NCBI GenBank assembly: GCA_020746105.1
Contig: CM036622.1
Span: forward strand, 38,975,477-39,039,476
Source: Trogon surrucura
Taxonomy: Eukaryota; Chordata; Aves; Trogoniformes; Trogonidae
Direction of reading: 5' to 3'
DNA length: 64,000 nucleotides
This document shows, piece after piece, positions 14,207-28,240 of this stretch. Below the pieces are notes generated by a model that did not search any database, had not been told where the DNA came from, and was given only the letters and a program-made list of their open reading frames with translations. The position numbers and the translations under genes are program-made. The number at the start of each line of letters is the position of its first letter. Positions within the stretch are counted from its first letter, which is position 1.

Positions 14207-14227
14207 CTTCACATTTAAAATGTGAAG
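14207..14227. repeat. 21-base near-perfect palindrome
   Basis: The arm CTTCACATTT at 14207-14216 is followed, around a single central base, by its reverse complement AAATGTGAAG at 14218-14227. No larger inverted repeat extends from it, so a transposon end is not supported. A dimeric protein-binding site or chance in A+T-rich DNA are both possible. Confidence 0.7.
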
Positions 14228-16950
14228 TAAAAGTCTTTGGGCCAATTTTGTTGTTATTTATGCATGGGTAAAGCAAATCACAGCTGTCAAGTTTTGTGCA
14301 CACCCTGGAAGATGTTTATGCAAATCACTGAATAAACCATTTTTCATGCCTAATGCGGTTTTGCATATGATGAAAAACTTCAATTTGAAAACCAAAACTG
14401 CTGATGAAAAATGTCTTTTCACTCTGGTTGGTGAAGTTTTTTATTATCTGCAGAGTAAACATAAATGGTAAACATACTGCCTTATTACTATGTCTCAGTT
14501 CTTGCCTGCTGGGAATAAAAAGGTTATTTCTGTCTTGTTTCTTTGCTTCAGGTGTTTTCCTGTTTGATTACCAATTAATATTAATTGTGGTAATGAGTAT
14601 GTAGTTTGGAAGCAGTCGGGCAGGTGGGAGGTACATTTAACTGTTACTGAGATGCAAAGCAAAATCATTAATGAATTTATGACACAGTTTATTAACCAGG
14701 CCCAAATAAGTATAAATTTCATCATTTTGGTGTATTCCTAATACTGTACAAGACATTGCATAATGTTACAAGACGATGATTTGGTCCCTGCTCCCAAAAA
14801 TGAATTATTCCAGCAGCTCTGACGAGGAGTGATATAGAGCATGATCTTCAGCATTGCTTTCCCACTTTTCAGTCTGACAGACCAGGTGCTTGAAATCTGC
14901 TAATTTTTTCCCTACTTTTCATGCATGTTCATTATTTTTATGCTCTTAAACTTGTTACAGATTTGGATCTCAATCTCTCACTTTTGTTGCCGTAGCTTGC
15001 TCCTGTTCGTGCATGCTCTGAAGCTGTCGGAAAAAGTCCGGCAGTGGAAGAAGGTGGAGATATTCTGGGATCTCAGTGTTGGAAGCTGAGCCCTTGTTTG
15101 CCTCAAGAGTAAGATGCTTCTTTCCCATAAGAAATTTTGAAGTCTTGCAGGAAAGAGCTTTTAGGGTTGAAATGTTGGGTTTGGCCTCGACCCTTGCCAC
15201 ATTCTTTTCTGGATCTGGTGCTGCGTGTCCTTCGTGAGCCCATGGTACCTTGGCACGGGTCTTACCTGCCTGACACAGCTGGATGCAAATCCAGTCAGAA
15301 TGGCCTGAAGTGCCAGAAACTCAGGAGTCAAGGGGGGCAGCTTGAAATTCAGCTCAGTGCGGTGCTGTGGTACTCCCCGCTTGCGGTACGCTGAATGCAA
15401 AGCTATAACTGTGCCCAAACCTAATCAACAGCACCTCTCGTGAAGGGAGGTTGTACAGGTCGGTTCTCTAGCGTTGTCCAGGAATTACGTTTTTTTTCAA
15501 GGTTGGGATAATTCAATCTAAAAAGGCTGTATAATAAATATCAGGATTATGGTAAGCTCAAAACATTCCATAGTGTCTTTTATATTGTACCAGGAAGATT
15601 TCAGCCCCTATAAAAGCTAGTTTGGGATGTCATTTAGTGCCTGTTTTGTATTGAGCTTGTGAAAAAATGAAGCCGTTGAAAGTATTTCAAAGAGAAAAAG
15701 CCGCTGGAGTGAAGCGTCCATGTTGATATGGCAATGCGCTGCAGAGCACTGAGCTGAAAACTGGTTTGGAAAGTCTAAGGTTGTATTTTTCCGTTCCTAA
15801 ATTTTCAGAGAGAGATGTTTTAATTGCAGTTTTCTATATGCTTGAGAAAACTAAAGAATGATTCCCAGGCAGCATTGAGGCTGCCCGTGCTGGCTGCGGC
15901 TCTGGGCAGGGACCCTCTGGAGCCTCTCTCTGGCCTGTGCTGGGAGGTGCAGAATCTGCTCCTTAATCTGCTCTTTCCTTCTGCCTTCTACAAAATCCTG
16001 CTGTAAAGTGAGCTTATGTTGCTGGCAGCACTTGATGTTTTTATCCTTCCATACTTTGTATTGTCCCAGTTTCAAGATGAATACTAGTGAGATTATAGTA
16101 AGAACATGTCTTTTAAATTTTCTTTAGTAAATCTGAACAGATTAGTCTGAATCACACATAGAGTAATAAAAAAAAAGGTAGTTGTATTAAAATTCCAAGG
16201 ATGAAACATCATCCTGAATTCTTCTGAAAAGTAGCCTTCCCTGCTGACCTTCCTGAAGCCCACTTCTTTCTTTCCTGTGACACATTTTCACATTGTGTTG
16301 TGATGACTTTCACTTAGCTGAGCCCTTTTGAAGGATTTTGATGAGCTTCAGAGATATTTATAGTTGGCTGCAGTGTTTTATAATGTAATATTACCGGTTG
16401 CCCATTGATGGTACAGGAAACCTCATCATGTCCCATGGTCTTTTACAGACAGGACTGATATATCATGTGGTGATGGGTACGCCAAAAGTCTTTCAGCGTT
16501 TCTATGTCAGTGTTACGCTTGCGGTTTGGTGTTCATGGTGCTTGGTTTATAAAACTGTATTGGTGTTATAAGAGCAGAACTTAGAAAATTCTGTTGCAAT
16601 TGAGTGCAATTTATTTACTCAGACAACTTCAGAAAAATTGGTCTGTGGTGAATATGAAATAATTAAGTATTTATCAGAATCTGTTTTGTTGCACATATGG
16701 CTAAGTATTTGTTCAGATGTTTGTCTGAAGACAAATATTTGTTTGAAGAAAACCACATATTTAAATCTTCAGTTGACTTGATAGTCTTGGATTTTTTTTT
16801 TACTAAAGTTATCCCCCAGGAAGTGTGAAGGAGTATAGAGAGCTATGGAGCAGATACAAATTTCCTTATGCTGCTATACTGTGTTTTTTAAAGGATTTTA
16901 TGCTACTGCTTTGCTAATAAAAATTAAAAGAAATCATAATATATCCCCAT

Positions 16951-17050
16951 GTGTTGCCTGATCTAGTTGAGAGGTGTCCCTGCCCATGACAGAGAGGTTG
17001 GATTAAATGATCTCTAAGGTCTCTTCCAGCCTAGGTCATTCTATGATAAT
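16951..17050 (+). mobile_element. CR1 LINE, short 3' end
   Basis: Contains GAGGTGTCCCTGCCCATGAC, GGTTGGATTAAATGATCTC and TTCCAGCCTAGGTCATTCTA, the last hundred bases of a CR1 3' untranslated region in + orientation, ending in a degenerate octamer (ATTCTATGATAATGAT). No coding part is left. It is very similar to the copy at 54058, which is truncated at nearly the same point. Confidence 0.92.
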
Positions 17051-20000
17051 GATTATATATCATATAATAAAAATTAGTTTTACCAAAGATACTAAACTTC
17101 GGTATTTTACACAAGACAAGAGACAACAAGTAATTGGAAAAAGGCTGTAACAAAATCGGTGGTCTTTCAGTGGTACTCAGGTGTTCAGAGTAGAGGTATC
17201 AGTGAAAAATGTCAGGTCACTCATGTCCCTTATGTTGTGAGAACAGGAATATCCTGAAAAGCACAAATGTATTTTTCTGCATAATGCGGTGTTTCCTGGC
17301 TTTGACAACAGGCAGAGCAGCGTCTCCTTTCAGCCCTGCTGCGAGCTGCCCATTTTGCAGAGCTGTGAAGAAATAACAAGCACAGCCAGGTGAGCTCTTC
17401 CTGGATGCCAGCGTGGAGCCAGTAAAGCCAGGCTGCCAAAGAGCACAAAACCCTGGGCCTGGTGCAGAAGCTGGCCCTGTTTAATTCCTGCATGGCATAA
17501 ATGGGAAATCAGAGACTGGATTCGGAGTACTTCTCCCCAGAGATGGCAGCATTGCAGATTACCTTTTATACCATACAGGTTAGCGTTGGCATAGCGAGGA
17601 GCTGAGCTTGGACATGTTTATAAAACTGGTTTCCGTTTAGTAGACACAACTTACTTGCTCACAGGATCTGTTTTGATCTATGTCATAAAGCTTAATTCCG
17701 TGTGCTAAATGCTCAGTCTTGTATCTTGGGTTACAGACAACGAGCCATAAGCGCAGCTCAGGCAAGGAAGTGCAAAACAGCTTTAGCCATCAGCCTTGGG
17801 ACTGTGATGTGACCCAATCTAAACCCCGCTCCAGCAGCCTCCGGGATGCTCAGTCCATCGCTTCTCCCTGTGTTCTCCTGCCCTCACAGACCCTTTTTCT
17901 GGGAGCCAGGAGCTAAATACTACAAAACCAGCTGCTCTGCTCTAGCTACTCCAGTGTCTAATTTTTACTGCAGTTCAAAGATACTAAACAAATGGGTTTG
18001 TTATTTTTGTCTTGCACATTAGATGGTACTCTGCCTCTCTGATACTTTTTCTTTAAACGTTCTGTGATCTACCTCGTAGATATACAATAAATGAGCGACG
18101 ATGCTTCCCTTGCAACGACATGATTATTTCCAAATGAGTGTCCCAATCTATAGGCCAAAATAGTTGTTGTCATTTTTGATTTCTTTCTCAAAACAGATAT
18201 CATTGTCATAATTTCCATGTTGTAATACAAGTACAGTCAAGTGGAAAAGGCTTAGAAATTAAATCATAGCAACAGACAAACTGATTAAGTGGCATTGAAA
18301 TGTCATTTCTAGAATTATCCAGCTTACTGGGCAGTGTTTCAAGGAATAACCTGGCATGGCAGACTACAGGATGGAGATTAGACAGGGCTCGCGCAGTGGC
18401 CCAAATTATGCCTACTGTCATTTAGGATTTTGTGAACATAAGTGAGGACAAGACCTGTCCTGCCAATTGCCATTTTATTTTGAAATCTGTGGTATGTTTA
18501 TGACATTACGTTTTCCTGAGTAGGAGTGGGCTCATACCCCTTACTAAAAAAACCCCCAAAAATAAAAAACCCACCAAAATAAAAAAAATCTCTCAAAAAC
18601 CAGAAGAAGAGGATAATCAGATGATGTGCTCACAAAATTGTTCTACAAAGTCACGGCATCTGTTTTAGCGTGTGCTTAGGATCTTGCTTTCAAGAGAAAT
18701 GCATCTGATTTTAATTTTGTCTAAAAAACCCTGCAATATTACCCTGCGAGCAGGACCTAGAATTCTGAAGGTTTCTGTAAACATCCTTAGATGTTTGAAT
18801 GCTGTTGCAGAGGTTTCCCAGAAAAGCAAGAAGATTCCTACGGAAGTCAGAGAGGGAAGAATGGGTACTGAGCCTGCGACGTAGTTCGCTTGGTCCTACA
18901 GCCATCCCTGTTCATACAGGCGTATAGGAAGAAACTTGTGAAACTTCTGGATTTGGCTCCTAAAACCTGTCAGCAGAAGAACATGAGAAGTTAAGATGGA
19001 CAAGCTTTAGCCCAAAATATTAGCATGGGGCTTTGCATGCTTTGTGAATTGCTGTTTAACAGTGTCAGAATGAAATATGGAGAGATGCAGCTTGGAATTT
19101 CCAGTCAGACTGAATGTAAAATAGAGCATGCATCACGCTGCCTTCTGCTTCAAGAGGCTAGAATAAACTGGAGCTGATTTAATAGCATTAATACTGTTAT
19201 TTTCAGTAATGTTCTTTTGACCTGCTAGTCTTTGCTATTTTTAAGAGATCAGATCAAAAGTTCAAGTGCTAAGAGGTGCTATAATGGTAATAATCTTCCA
19301 ACATCATGAAGGGAACTTCTGCAACTGTTGCTAAAAGGATGACTAAGACTGATTTAATGGTGTTCTGTGGGAGCTACCAAACAGCTTATCCAAAGGAGAA
19401 TTTAGGGCATAGAATAAGTACTTGGCTTTAAATTATTTTATGAGGAAATAAGACAATATGTGAGCTGTATATTGTATGTTGTATTTTCGACCTGAAAAAA
19501 GACTACACCTGTGTACTGGCAGAGAAGAGGGTGGAAGAGAATGAGGAGGAGAAATGCAGCCCTGCTGCTGAGCCGCTGAGTGGCAGGGCGTCTGCAGGAC
19601 AGGGATGTTTCGTCATTTGCCTTCTACTGGGCATCTGGCAAACGGCTGATTTCAGGCTGATTTCCCAAAGTTCGTCGTGAGAATGATTGGTTCAGTTTTT
19701 AAAGAATTCATCATTGTGTTGTATAGTCATCCAGTTTGTAAGTATGTGTTCGTCATGGTCAAATTTAAAAAGCAGAAGCTGTGGCTTGCAAAATCAGGCA
19801 TATTTTGTGTTGATACGGCAATTCGAAACAATTAAAGATTTTTTTTTTTAATATTACTATTGAATTTACTGCAAAAAGAAGATCTGACAAAGCTTTTAAT
19901 CTTGTGACTTGTGAATGCTGATTGCTGCTGCTGTTCTGATATAGATATACTCTACTTCATGGACAAAGGAGCAAGCCTTATATAATTGATTATTTGAGTT

Positions 20001-20174
20001 TTATCTGTTTCCTCATTTAGACAGTTTGAGTTGGAAAAACATTTAATGATTACTGTGCTTACTTTGTTAATGGCTTTTGTACTCTGTGTAATTCTGGGCA
20101 GTTAATATTATTTATAAGAATTCCCATTTTATTTACATCTGCCCTTATAGTATTTTTAAGTGGGTTTTTTTGTG

Positions 20175-20189
20175 TTTTTTTTTTTTTTT
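20175..20189 (+). repeat. poly(T) run, 15 T
   Basis: Run of 15 T preceded by a short GTG-interrupted T stretch. Simple repeat. Confidence 0.85.
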
Positions 20190-22448
20190 GCTATCGCAGA
20201 AAAATGAGGACCTTTGAAATCACTCCTCTGATCAAATGGTAAGGTTAGGCAGTTAGTTTAAAGGGGGAGAGTACACTAGAAATTACTAACTTGAATAATT
20301 TTTGCCAGCTGCCCAGGCACCCTTAGCTCACCAAGGAAGCTGCTGGCAGCTGTTTGTTTGTGTTAAGAGGGGATGGCATTTATGTCTCCTGTTAAATCCT
20401 TGATTGACGTAAACTGCCTAAATCTCCTTAGGAGGAAACAATCACTGTGAGGCACGCTGGGATGGGTGGGCAGGATACGCCTGGCACAGGCAGGGCGGTG
20501 TCAGGACAAACGCCTGCCTGGTGTCACCTGTGCCCGTGGGAGGGAGGCCCTTTGCTGAAGGAGAAGGTTGAGGAGCTGCGATGGCGCCCTCACTCCCTCC
20601 CTCTGCTTGGCCTTTGGGAGTCTCTTCTGGCTCGCAACAAATGCTTCAAATACGACTGTGCTTGATTTTCCCCTCACAGTATGTGAAGGAGTAAATTGTG
20701 AAAATAACAAATGTAATGAAAAGTTAATTTTTGTCTTTTCTGTGGGAATTTCCCTCAACAGATCAGTAAACCCAGTGATTGGTGTGGGCTTTTTTGTTTA
20801 TGAACAGAATTGCAGCATTCTGCTTCCTTTAAATTAAGCCCACCATGCAATGAAGGGGAAAAAATGAAATTACATTGTTTACCATTAAGAATACTTTTTT
20901 GTCCCGGTTTAAAGAAATAATCTACCTGGGTCTTCCCATTCTGTTGTGCTCTATTTTTCACCCAGACTGCTGTGCAAGGGTGTCAGGAGATGAGAAATAC
21001 ATAACCAAGGAGAGAGGGGGGCTCTCAACCCTCCAGTAAAAGGTATCTATCACAGAACATCCTGTAAAGCAGATTTAAACCAAAAATACTAGAGATGTAG
21101 CACCTTCCAAATGATCTGACTTTTCCAATTACCCGACTGATTTATATTCTTCATTGCAAAATTCATTCACTGCAGAAATAGCTTTGGATCTTTATTTAGC
21201 TCTGCTCAGATTTCATAAGGAAAAAAGGATTAAAAATATTTTTTTTTGAAGGAAACTATTTGCTGACAGATCTCAGGTGAGGTTTCATGTATTTAAAACA
21301 AAAGTTCTTCTGCTGTTTGATTAAATTCTGATTTCCTCAGTGTTTTAAGAAAGTAGGATATGAAGCAGAGGATTCCTTGCAGGGTTTTGTTTGTTTGTTT
21401 TTCAAGGAGTACCAATATAGAAAAACAACCAAATAAGTTGAAGTAGACTCAATTAATAGACTGTTGAAAGGAAAATCATGTTAATTAGGAAAAAAAATAC
21501 AATTAAAATGTAGTGAGAGCAGTTGGTGATGTGGAGGGAGAAAAGAATAATGATACATATATGTGTGTGAGAGAAGATGGAAGCAGAAAGAAGACATAGA
21601 AAAGAATTAATCCAGAGTGGAAGGTGAGTTTTTAAGTCATCTTGAGTAACATCCATGGGTGAGAAAAATGTGGTTATAGAAATAGGCAGTTGTAATTTAT
21701 GCAGAGATAATCCAAATAATCAAATTTTTTAAAAATTCATCTGATTTCTAGAAATTCCTTTAATGTGATATAGGTGAGATCTCAGTGTTTTGAGATGTGC
21801 CAAAGTGGCATTTGGGATTCAAATAATCAGATAATAGCAAACAACTGAATAGTGGGGTTATCCTTGTAACTCGGGGCTCAGTGTTGGCAGACGCCACAAA
21901 GCTGCGTTAACTTGTTTGTCTGTATTGCCAATAACATTTGCACGGTACATGGAAGACAACACAGCTTGATGAGGAATGCTTCATCTCTGAGTTTTATGTG
22001 CTATTAATGAAACTAAGTATGTAAGAATTAAAAATTTAGTCTACAAGATGATTTCAGTTTCTAATACTTTCAGGAAGAGGTGTAAAAGGTGGATTCTGTG
22101 ATTCTTTACTGTTCAGGAGCTAGAAAAGGGATGACCCTCCTCCGTCTCTCAGCCTCAGCTGCAGAGCAGGCAGAGGCTTTTGGATGGGCAGGACAGCACT
22201 GAGCATGTTGCAGCCGTGCATCGGATTCAGAATCATTTCTGTAGTCAACTATGCTCTTTTAGAAAATCCTTGTGCTTTGCTTCATTCTCTTTTCTTCCTT
22301 AATACCTTTCCCTTATTTTATTTCTGTTACACAAGCAGCCTAATTGCTTTTATAATTCACATACCTTCTGTTCTACAATATATTCACCTCTCTCCATCGT
22401 GAACTAATCCCAAAATATCTGTTACATACCAGAAATAGCAAAGGGGAG

Positions 22449-22516
22449 GTTTGTGTTCTGTTTTAGTTTGGTTTTGTGTTGTGTTTTGTTTATGTGTTGT
22501 TTTTTTTTTTTTTTTT
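22449..22516 (+). repeat. T/G-rich simple repeat ending in 17 T
   Basis: A T- and G-only stretch (TTTGTGTT-like units) leads into 17 consecutive T at 22500-22516. The next bases, CTAG, complete a polypyrimidine-plus-AG pattern that a splice predictor might call an acceptor, but no open exon is evident downstream. Confidence 0.75.
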
Positions 22517-23709
22517 CTAGAAGCTTCTTTCCAGCAGCCTCTTGTCTAAATGTTGTTCAGCAATCCTGTAGCATTCCCCAGATCTGGGACATAAAGTCAT
22601 TCTCTTAATTCCTGTCTCTGATTACTTTCTGCTTCTGACTGGTCTCTGGAGCTGAAGCACACAGATTTAGTAGGTTTGATTTGCTGCACCACTGAAATCT
22701 TTTGTCAGCCAAGAATAAAAACCAAACCAAACCAAAACAAACCACTCAAACCTGTCCTCTCTGCAACTGTACAGAAAGAATCACGGTCTTGGGGACCCTT
22801 AAAGTTTGAAATTCTCTCCAGGTGATTCAAAATGAACATGTGCTTTAATTTCTATTATGTTACAATGATCTGAATATTTGCTGTGTTTAAAATGTAATGA
22901 AATTTTGTGTGGAAAGGTGATGAAAAGGGAAACAGTGGTTGGTGTGGATTAGTATCAGTGAGAATTTGTCTTGAAGAGATTTATAGAAGTAATCCCAGTT
23001 GCAGGGAGATAAATATGTATTTTTTCTTAATGGATGCTGTCAGCAATCCTAAATCCACATGTAAAATGCCTGGAAGCATGTTGGATGTGTATGCAACCTA
23101 GGCCTTAAACAGACATGAACTGCATTAAACTAAACCAGGCATTTAAATGACAGTGCTGCATCCAACACAGTTTTGTTTTCTAAATCTCTTTGTAGAAGCT
23201 TCACCAAAGCTTTATGGAAATAATTAACTCTACTAAAGTGAAAAAGAAAGGACATTCACAACAGAAATAAGCAAAAAATAGCAGTGGTCGAATTTGACAG
23301 AAAGTCTCAAAGCCTGTAAGAGCCATGTGAGATGCTTTGCCCTGCGCGGGCAGCCAGTGCCCTGCCCTGCCTGGGGGCGGCGCGGGTGGCTGTCCCACCT
23401 GCCCAGGGCGTAGAGGAGTCTCTGCAAAGGCACCGGAAAGGTTTAGCAGCAGGGTATCTGTCTGGGTTGGTGCTGTATAGGTGCCGGATTGAAAGAAAAC
23501 TCCAGATGAGCAGGTGAGGATATAAAGTGGAAATACTTGAGTTGGCTTGGAAACAATGGTGAAACAGTCACCTGAGTGCAATTTAAAGTACATTTATGGC
23601 CTTAAATGGGGCCTGGTTTTGCCTGTAGGAGTTATTGAGGCTGTCTGGTGCTAAGGCTGTTTCTGCACTTGGGAGCTGAGGAGCATCAGATGTTTCCTGG
23701 CACAAGCGC

Positions 23710-23727
23710 ACAACTCTATAGAGTTGT
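23710..23727. repeat. perfect 18-base palindrome
   Basis: The sequence ACAACTCTATAGAGTTGT equals its own reverse complement. It lies in a GC-richer block, 23620-24060, that I cannot classify. A binding site for a dimeric protein is possible, as is chance. Confidence 0.75.
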
Positions 23728-26700
23728 CAGAGTGGTCCCTGGTGTGCTTTTGGCCAGGACTAACTTGCAGTCTTCCAGGCAGCTCTTTGACGTTGCTTGT
23801 GAGACAGCCCAGCCCAGGTAGTATTCCTCCAGGGCGGTTTGGATTCAGCCACCCTCCTTCAAAGGACCAGAGAGGTAGTCTAGTACTATGGACTTGGACA
23901 ACTCCAGGCCAGTTGGCTTTGGTTCAGGAGAATGTTCCAGGCACGTTTGGTGCATTAGACCCCAGTAAGAGGAGCCAGGAGTACTGTCCTGTGCTAGTGG
24001 TCACCAATTTATCTTCTAGGGCCCTACAGTGGTTACACTGGTAACTGCTAAGAGTGGACCAGGAGCCAAATGAGACAGGAAGAAAAGTCTTGATCTTCTT
24101 CCAACCCTTGGAGTTACCTTCAAGTTTGTTGAAAAAGCGTTTCTAGTTTTGCCCTTGCATGAAAGGTGGGCATTTGCATGGCCAAGATTACATTTTAGCA
24201 ATCATTTGTAAATTGTGTTGTACTTGATAATTCACAGAGCACTAGCTGTTTTGTAATCTTTTTACTACACAGCTGTATCTGAAATGCAATCAGTAGTATT
24301 GCACTGTCTGTTAAAAATACTAAGACTCTTTGTTAAATTGTTTGCTATGTTGTTCTGCTTTTGGAAAATGGTACTTTCACAAATACATTGTGTGTTGAAG
24401 CTTTTCAAGCAAAATACTGACATTGGCCATACAGCAAAGTTAAATAGGAAGTGCAGTGTCTACTGTAACTTCTGGTTATGGGCAAAATCAGGTCTAAAAG
24501 CAGAACATATCATGTCCTCGGCTTTTGGAGAATATTAAGGAGGTAATCATGGAAAAGAAATGGACTGAATTATATTAGGGAGGAAAATAAAATAACGCTA
24601 TCAGCTGAAGTCTCTATCTGCAGAGATAATGTAACCTTCTGGGCAGTTCCTGCTGTCATGGGCTGTCCCTCTGCTGCCTAGTTCGTGGTTGAAAGCACTG
24701 CTTAATGCTCTAGGGAAAAGTGCTTCCCATAACCTGGTATTTGACAGTACTAATATCCATACTGGCCTATGTAATTTAATGGAAACACACAGTGATTCTT
24801 TGGATGTGAATTTTTTCACACCTATGTCCAGACATCTTAAAGGGACTGCTTGTACCCAGTACCCCACACTTCGACGTGATGTTGCTGGAGAATTTGTGCT
24901 TTAACAGAGTAAGGGTTTGCTTTTTATTTTACCAGAGGGAAAGCTAAATCCTAGATCGCAAAACCAGAGCCAGAATTAAAAAAGAAGAACATAAAAGCAA
25001 TGCAAATGAAACTTTTAAGTATGTTTAACACCAATCTCCTTCCCTGGAAGATTTTGCAGTGCCATCTCTCAGCCATGAAGCCTCAGGGGCAGCTTAGCAC
25101 CAAAATGCTTCCTGGGAGTTATGTTTCATATCAGCCTTTAAGCTAACCTTGGAACTTAAAGAGCTCAGTGTGTGTCTCCTTTTCTCTGTCTTTCTTCACC
25201 TCATCTGTTAATTTAGCACTTGACATAAAACGTGCTGTGCCAGAGATTTATCTATCTGTTTGCAATAGTCACCAATAGCAGAAAAAAGGAGAAATATATG
25301 CAGGAAGCAAATAAACAAAACAGTTTATTCTTCACGAAGTGTGTTACAAGACCTGCCACAGTGGTTCTGCATATAAGGTTTATTTAATGTGTTTTCACTG
25401 GCTTTCGATGGATTTGTATTCTGAAAATGTGTCCGCTGGCATTTTAGATCTGTTTCTGTCATTTGCTGCTGGTATTATTTACTCAACAGAAGTACAGTTT
25501 CTGAACTTATGGTAGGATGCTTGGCTTGGCTCAGGTTCTTTCTTGAGGACTGATCTTTGAGATCAAAATGCTACAGGAGGGGTTCATCTGCATTTGAATT
25601 CTGTTATAGCCGTTAATTGACACGTTCCTTCTGCTTCAGAAGAGCTTTCTTCTTTTTGGTCGTCTTGTTAGTGAACGACAAATATTCTGTGTCTTGCAAA
25701 AACGTGTGGCCTTGCAGGTGGATCTCTTGCCATTGTCAGCTGGTCGCAGGGGAGACACCTCGTGAGTGTGGCTCACACACCAGCTGTTGGTGCCACAGGA
25801 AACAAGTGAAGTGGGAGGAAAGCTCCCTTCATCTTACGTTGCTTCCTATTCTGAAGATAAACTCCTTCTTGAAGCTGTAAAAAAGTGCTGTGATAAACTT
25901 CTCGGAAGATTCAAAGAACAGGTTAATACAGGGTTCAGAGCAATGCAGGAGGCCTGGGGCCCAAACACTCAGGAGAACGAAGAGGAGAAAAAATGTGCAG
26001 CAGTTTAGTAAACATTCATCTGTCTGTGTGCTGAAGAATGTAGGAGCTCTCTGGAAATCAGAATATGATTATGTAGGTGAAGACAGGGGAGTTCAATTAA
26101 AGTTGACCAAATGCTTAATTGCTTTATTTTGCGGTCTGGCTAATCTTTTTAAAAAGTAGACTCTGTGTGTAATATATTGTAGTTTAAACTTGGTATGGCT
26201 GGTTTTTGTCATTCTTTCCCTGCTTATAAAAGATAAGTAAATTATTGCAGTGTTTGTTATTGTTAAAAGGAGTAAGTTAGTATTATTTTGCTGTGTTACA
26301 TTGTTTTCTTGGGCCTATTTACATGTCGTAATCGGCAAGTAGTTGCTTTCCTAATCCAAATAAGTAGTGTTGAATTGTGAATTGCAAAGACCAGTGCTTT
26401 TTAGATTGATGGGTGGAGACTACTGTTCTTTGCAAAGGATCACTGAAAATTCTGCATTGCTGGCCTAATAAACTATAACTTCTATCAGTACAGAAAAATA
26501 ATCACAGATATTTGTAGGCTGTGATATTCTGTGACAAATGGCTCTCCAACAGGGTATATGAAGGACGATAGATCAGAGTGTGAATAATCCACTCCTGCAA
26601 TGATAGAAGTTGGGAAAATAATTTTAACATAACTTCTTCTCAGTCTTTTTAATGAACTGGTTTACTGACCTGTTTTTGATATAATCTTAGAGGCTGTGAT

Positions 26701-28167
26701 CTGAAGACTGTTCTTGCATTCTCTATAAGCCAGTGCGTGTAACTGGGTAGTAGTTCTGGTTCATCTAGTTGTTTCAGCAAGACTTTTTCTGTAGTGGTAA
26801 TACTGAATTCTTCACAAGGATTTAGTGATAATCCTGTTAAAATTATATTGTTTGTGCAATTACAAGGATGGGTATCCTTGTGTGATGTTTTATTGTCAGA
26901 AGGAAAAAAGCAGATTAACAAGACATTGTAATTGTTCTTCACTGGGGGAACACTAAGCTTAAGAAAAAAAGTCATTATAACATTTCATCATACTACTTCA
27001 TTACATATAAGCCTAATGGACTATTTTATGGGACGTTTTCACTAGTTTATAGCAATCCCTTCCAAACTTCACTGTGGAGTTACACATAAACAAATACACA
27101 TTCACTCACATACTGACAATTGCTTCATGTGGGGTATACAGCAGTACTTTACATCTTTTCTTCTGCAGTATTAAATGGCTTTGCTGTCTCCTGAGTAAGA
27201 TCACAGATTTGTGTATGTAATACTTTGTAGGAGATGAGTACTGACCCTGGACCTTCTCCCTTCCTCTACTTCCAGCTGTGGCAATATTGGTCTGCTGGGA
27301 TTTTTATCTGCTGTGCAGAGATGGACATGAATTTGCGAAGCACAGAAGATAAAACCTCCATACATTAAGGATGTATGGCATGCAAAATTGCCTTATTTAT
27401 TTCATTCCTTTCTGGGAGAATATGTACTAATTTGTACATTCAGTTGAACGGAATTGCTTATCAGTTCTGCTTTTCAAAATACAGGCATTTATTAAATAGA
27501 AATTAATTTAAACACACAGAAATGGTGTCTGTTGGAACTTGCATAGTAGAAATGGGGCCCAGATGTTGTAGTTATGGAAGGTCCTAATCTAAAGCCGACT
27601 GAAGAGAGTCTTGTGGGCTTCAGATTTTGCCAATAAGAACATTTTCATGAGAATTAACATAAAAGGAGATTGCAGTAAGTTAACATTGTATGCAGCTATT
27701 GTAAGCATAAAGTCAAAATACATGGATGGAGGGATGTGCCTTATTCGCTGTGGCTGGAGTTAATTTTTTATTTTTGAGGGGAAAAATATGACATTTATAA
27801 TCTTTAATAAAAAAAGACTATTTAAATATTAAGCACAACTATATGCATCTTAAAGCTGTCATTTTTTTCTGTTTACTTGAGTAAGTGTTTGTGTGGGGGT
27901 GGTTAATTATTAATGTTTTCAGTGTGAGATAGTTGTTTTGAAGTAAATGTCTTCTCTGCTTTTAAACTGATGCAGCTTTATGTTGCATAGCTATCGCTGT
28001 GCATTACAAAATAGAAATTAAATTCACAAAGGAGTTTGGCCCCTGGTGGGTTATCTCGTAATGCTTCACGGTGAGATTTGGGTGGTAGAGGCTTGTTGCC
28101 TCACTACTACCACATCCTTTCCCCTGCTTCTGTTTTCTTTAGCTATTTCATCTTACTGACCTGACAG

Positions 28168-28240
28168 AAAAAAAAAAAAAAGCAAATGAAAAAAATGCAG
28201 AGAAGAGAAGAGAAAAAAAAACACAAACAAGTAGTTTCCT
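28168..28240 (+). repeat. poly(A) and purine-rich simple sequence
   Basis: Fourteen A at 28168-28181 are followed by an almost pure A/G stretch (GAGAAGAGAAGAG and nine A) to about 28230. Low-complexity DNA; the short open frame through it is not credible as a gene. Confidence 0.8.

Larger units (their letters stand above)
13812..16950. other. non-coding A+T-rich sequence, no gene seen
   Basis: No coding exon or transposon is recognised. It holds a 25-base tandem duplication at 14092 and a near-perfect palindrome at 14207 (listed separately). Positions 15180-15400 are somewhat GC-richer and open on both strands for 85 codons, but the two frames overlap each other and neither resembles a known protein. 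Confidence 0.6.

Noticed and set aside
22091-22106. GGATTCTGTGATTC, resembling the CR1 terminal octamer
   Set aside because: The sequence before it does not match any CR1 3' untranslated region.
23201-23593. 130-codon minus-strand frame over a CpG-containing patch
   Set aside because: Open mainly because the patch is GC-rich; overlapping frames on the other strand are also open and no family is recognised.
23724-24044. 106-codon frame in an unclassified GC-richer block
   Set aside because: Looked at as a possible old retroviral piece, but no protease, polymerase or envelope motif can be seen.
25766-26008. 80-codon frame ending in KKCAAV, resembling a prenylation box
   Set aside because: A four-residue C-terminal pattern is weak evidence and nothing else supports a gene.
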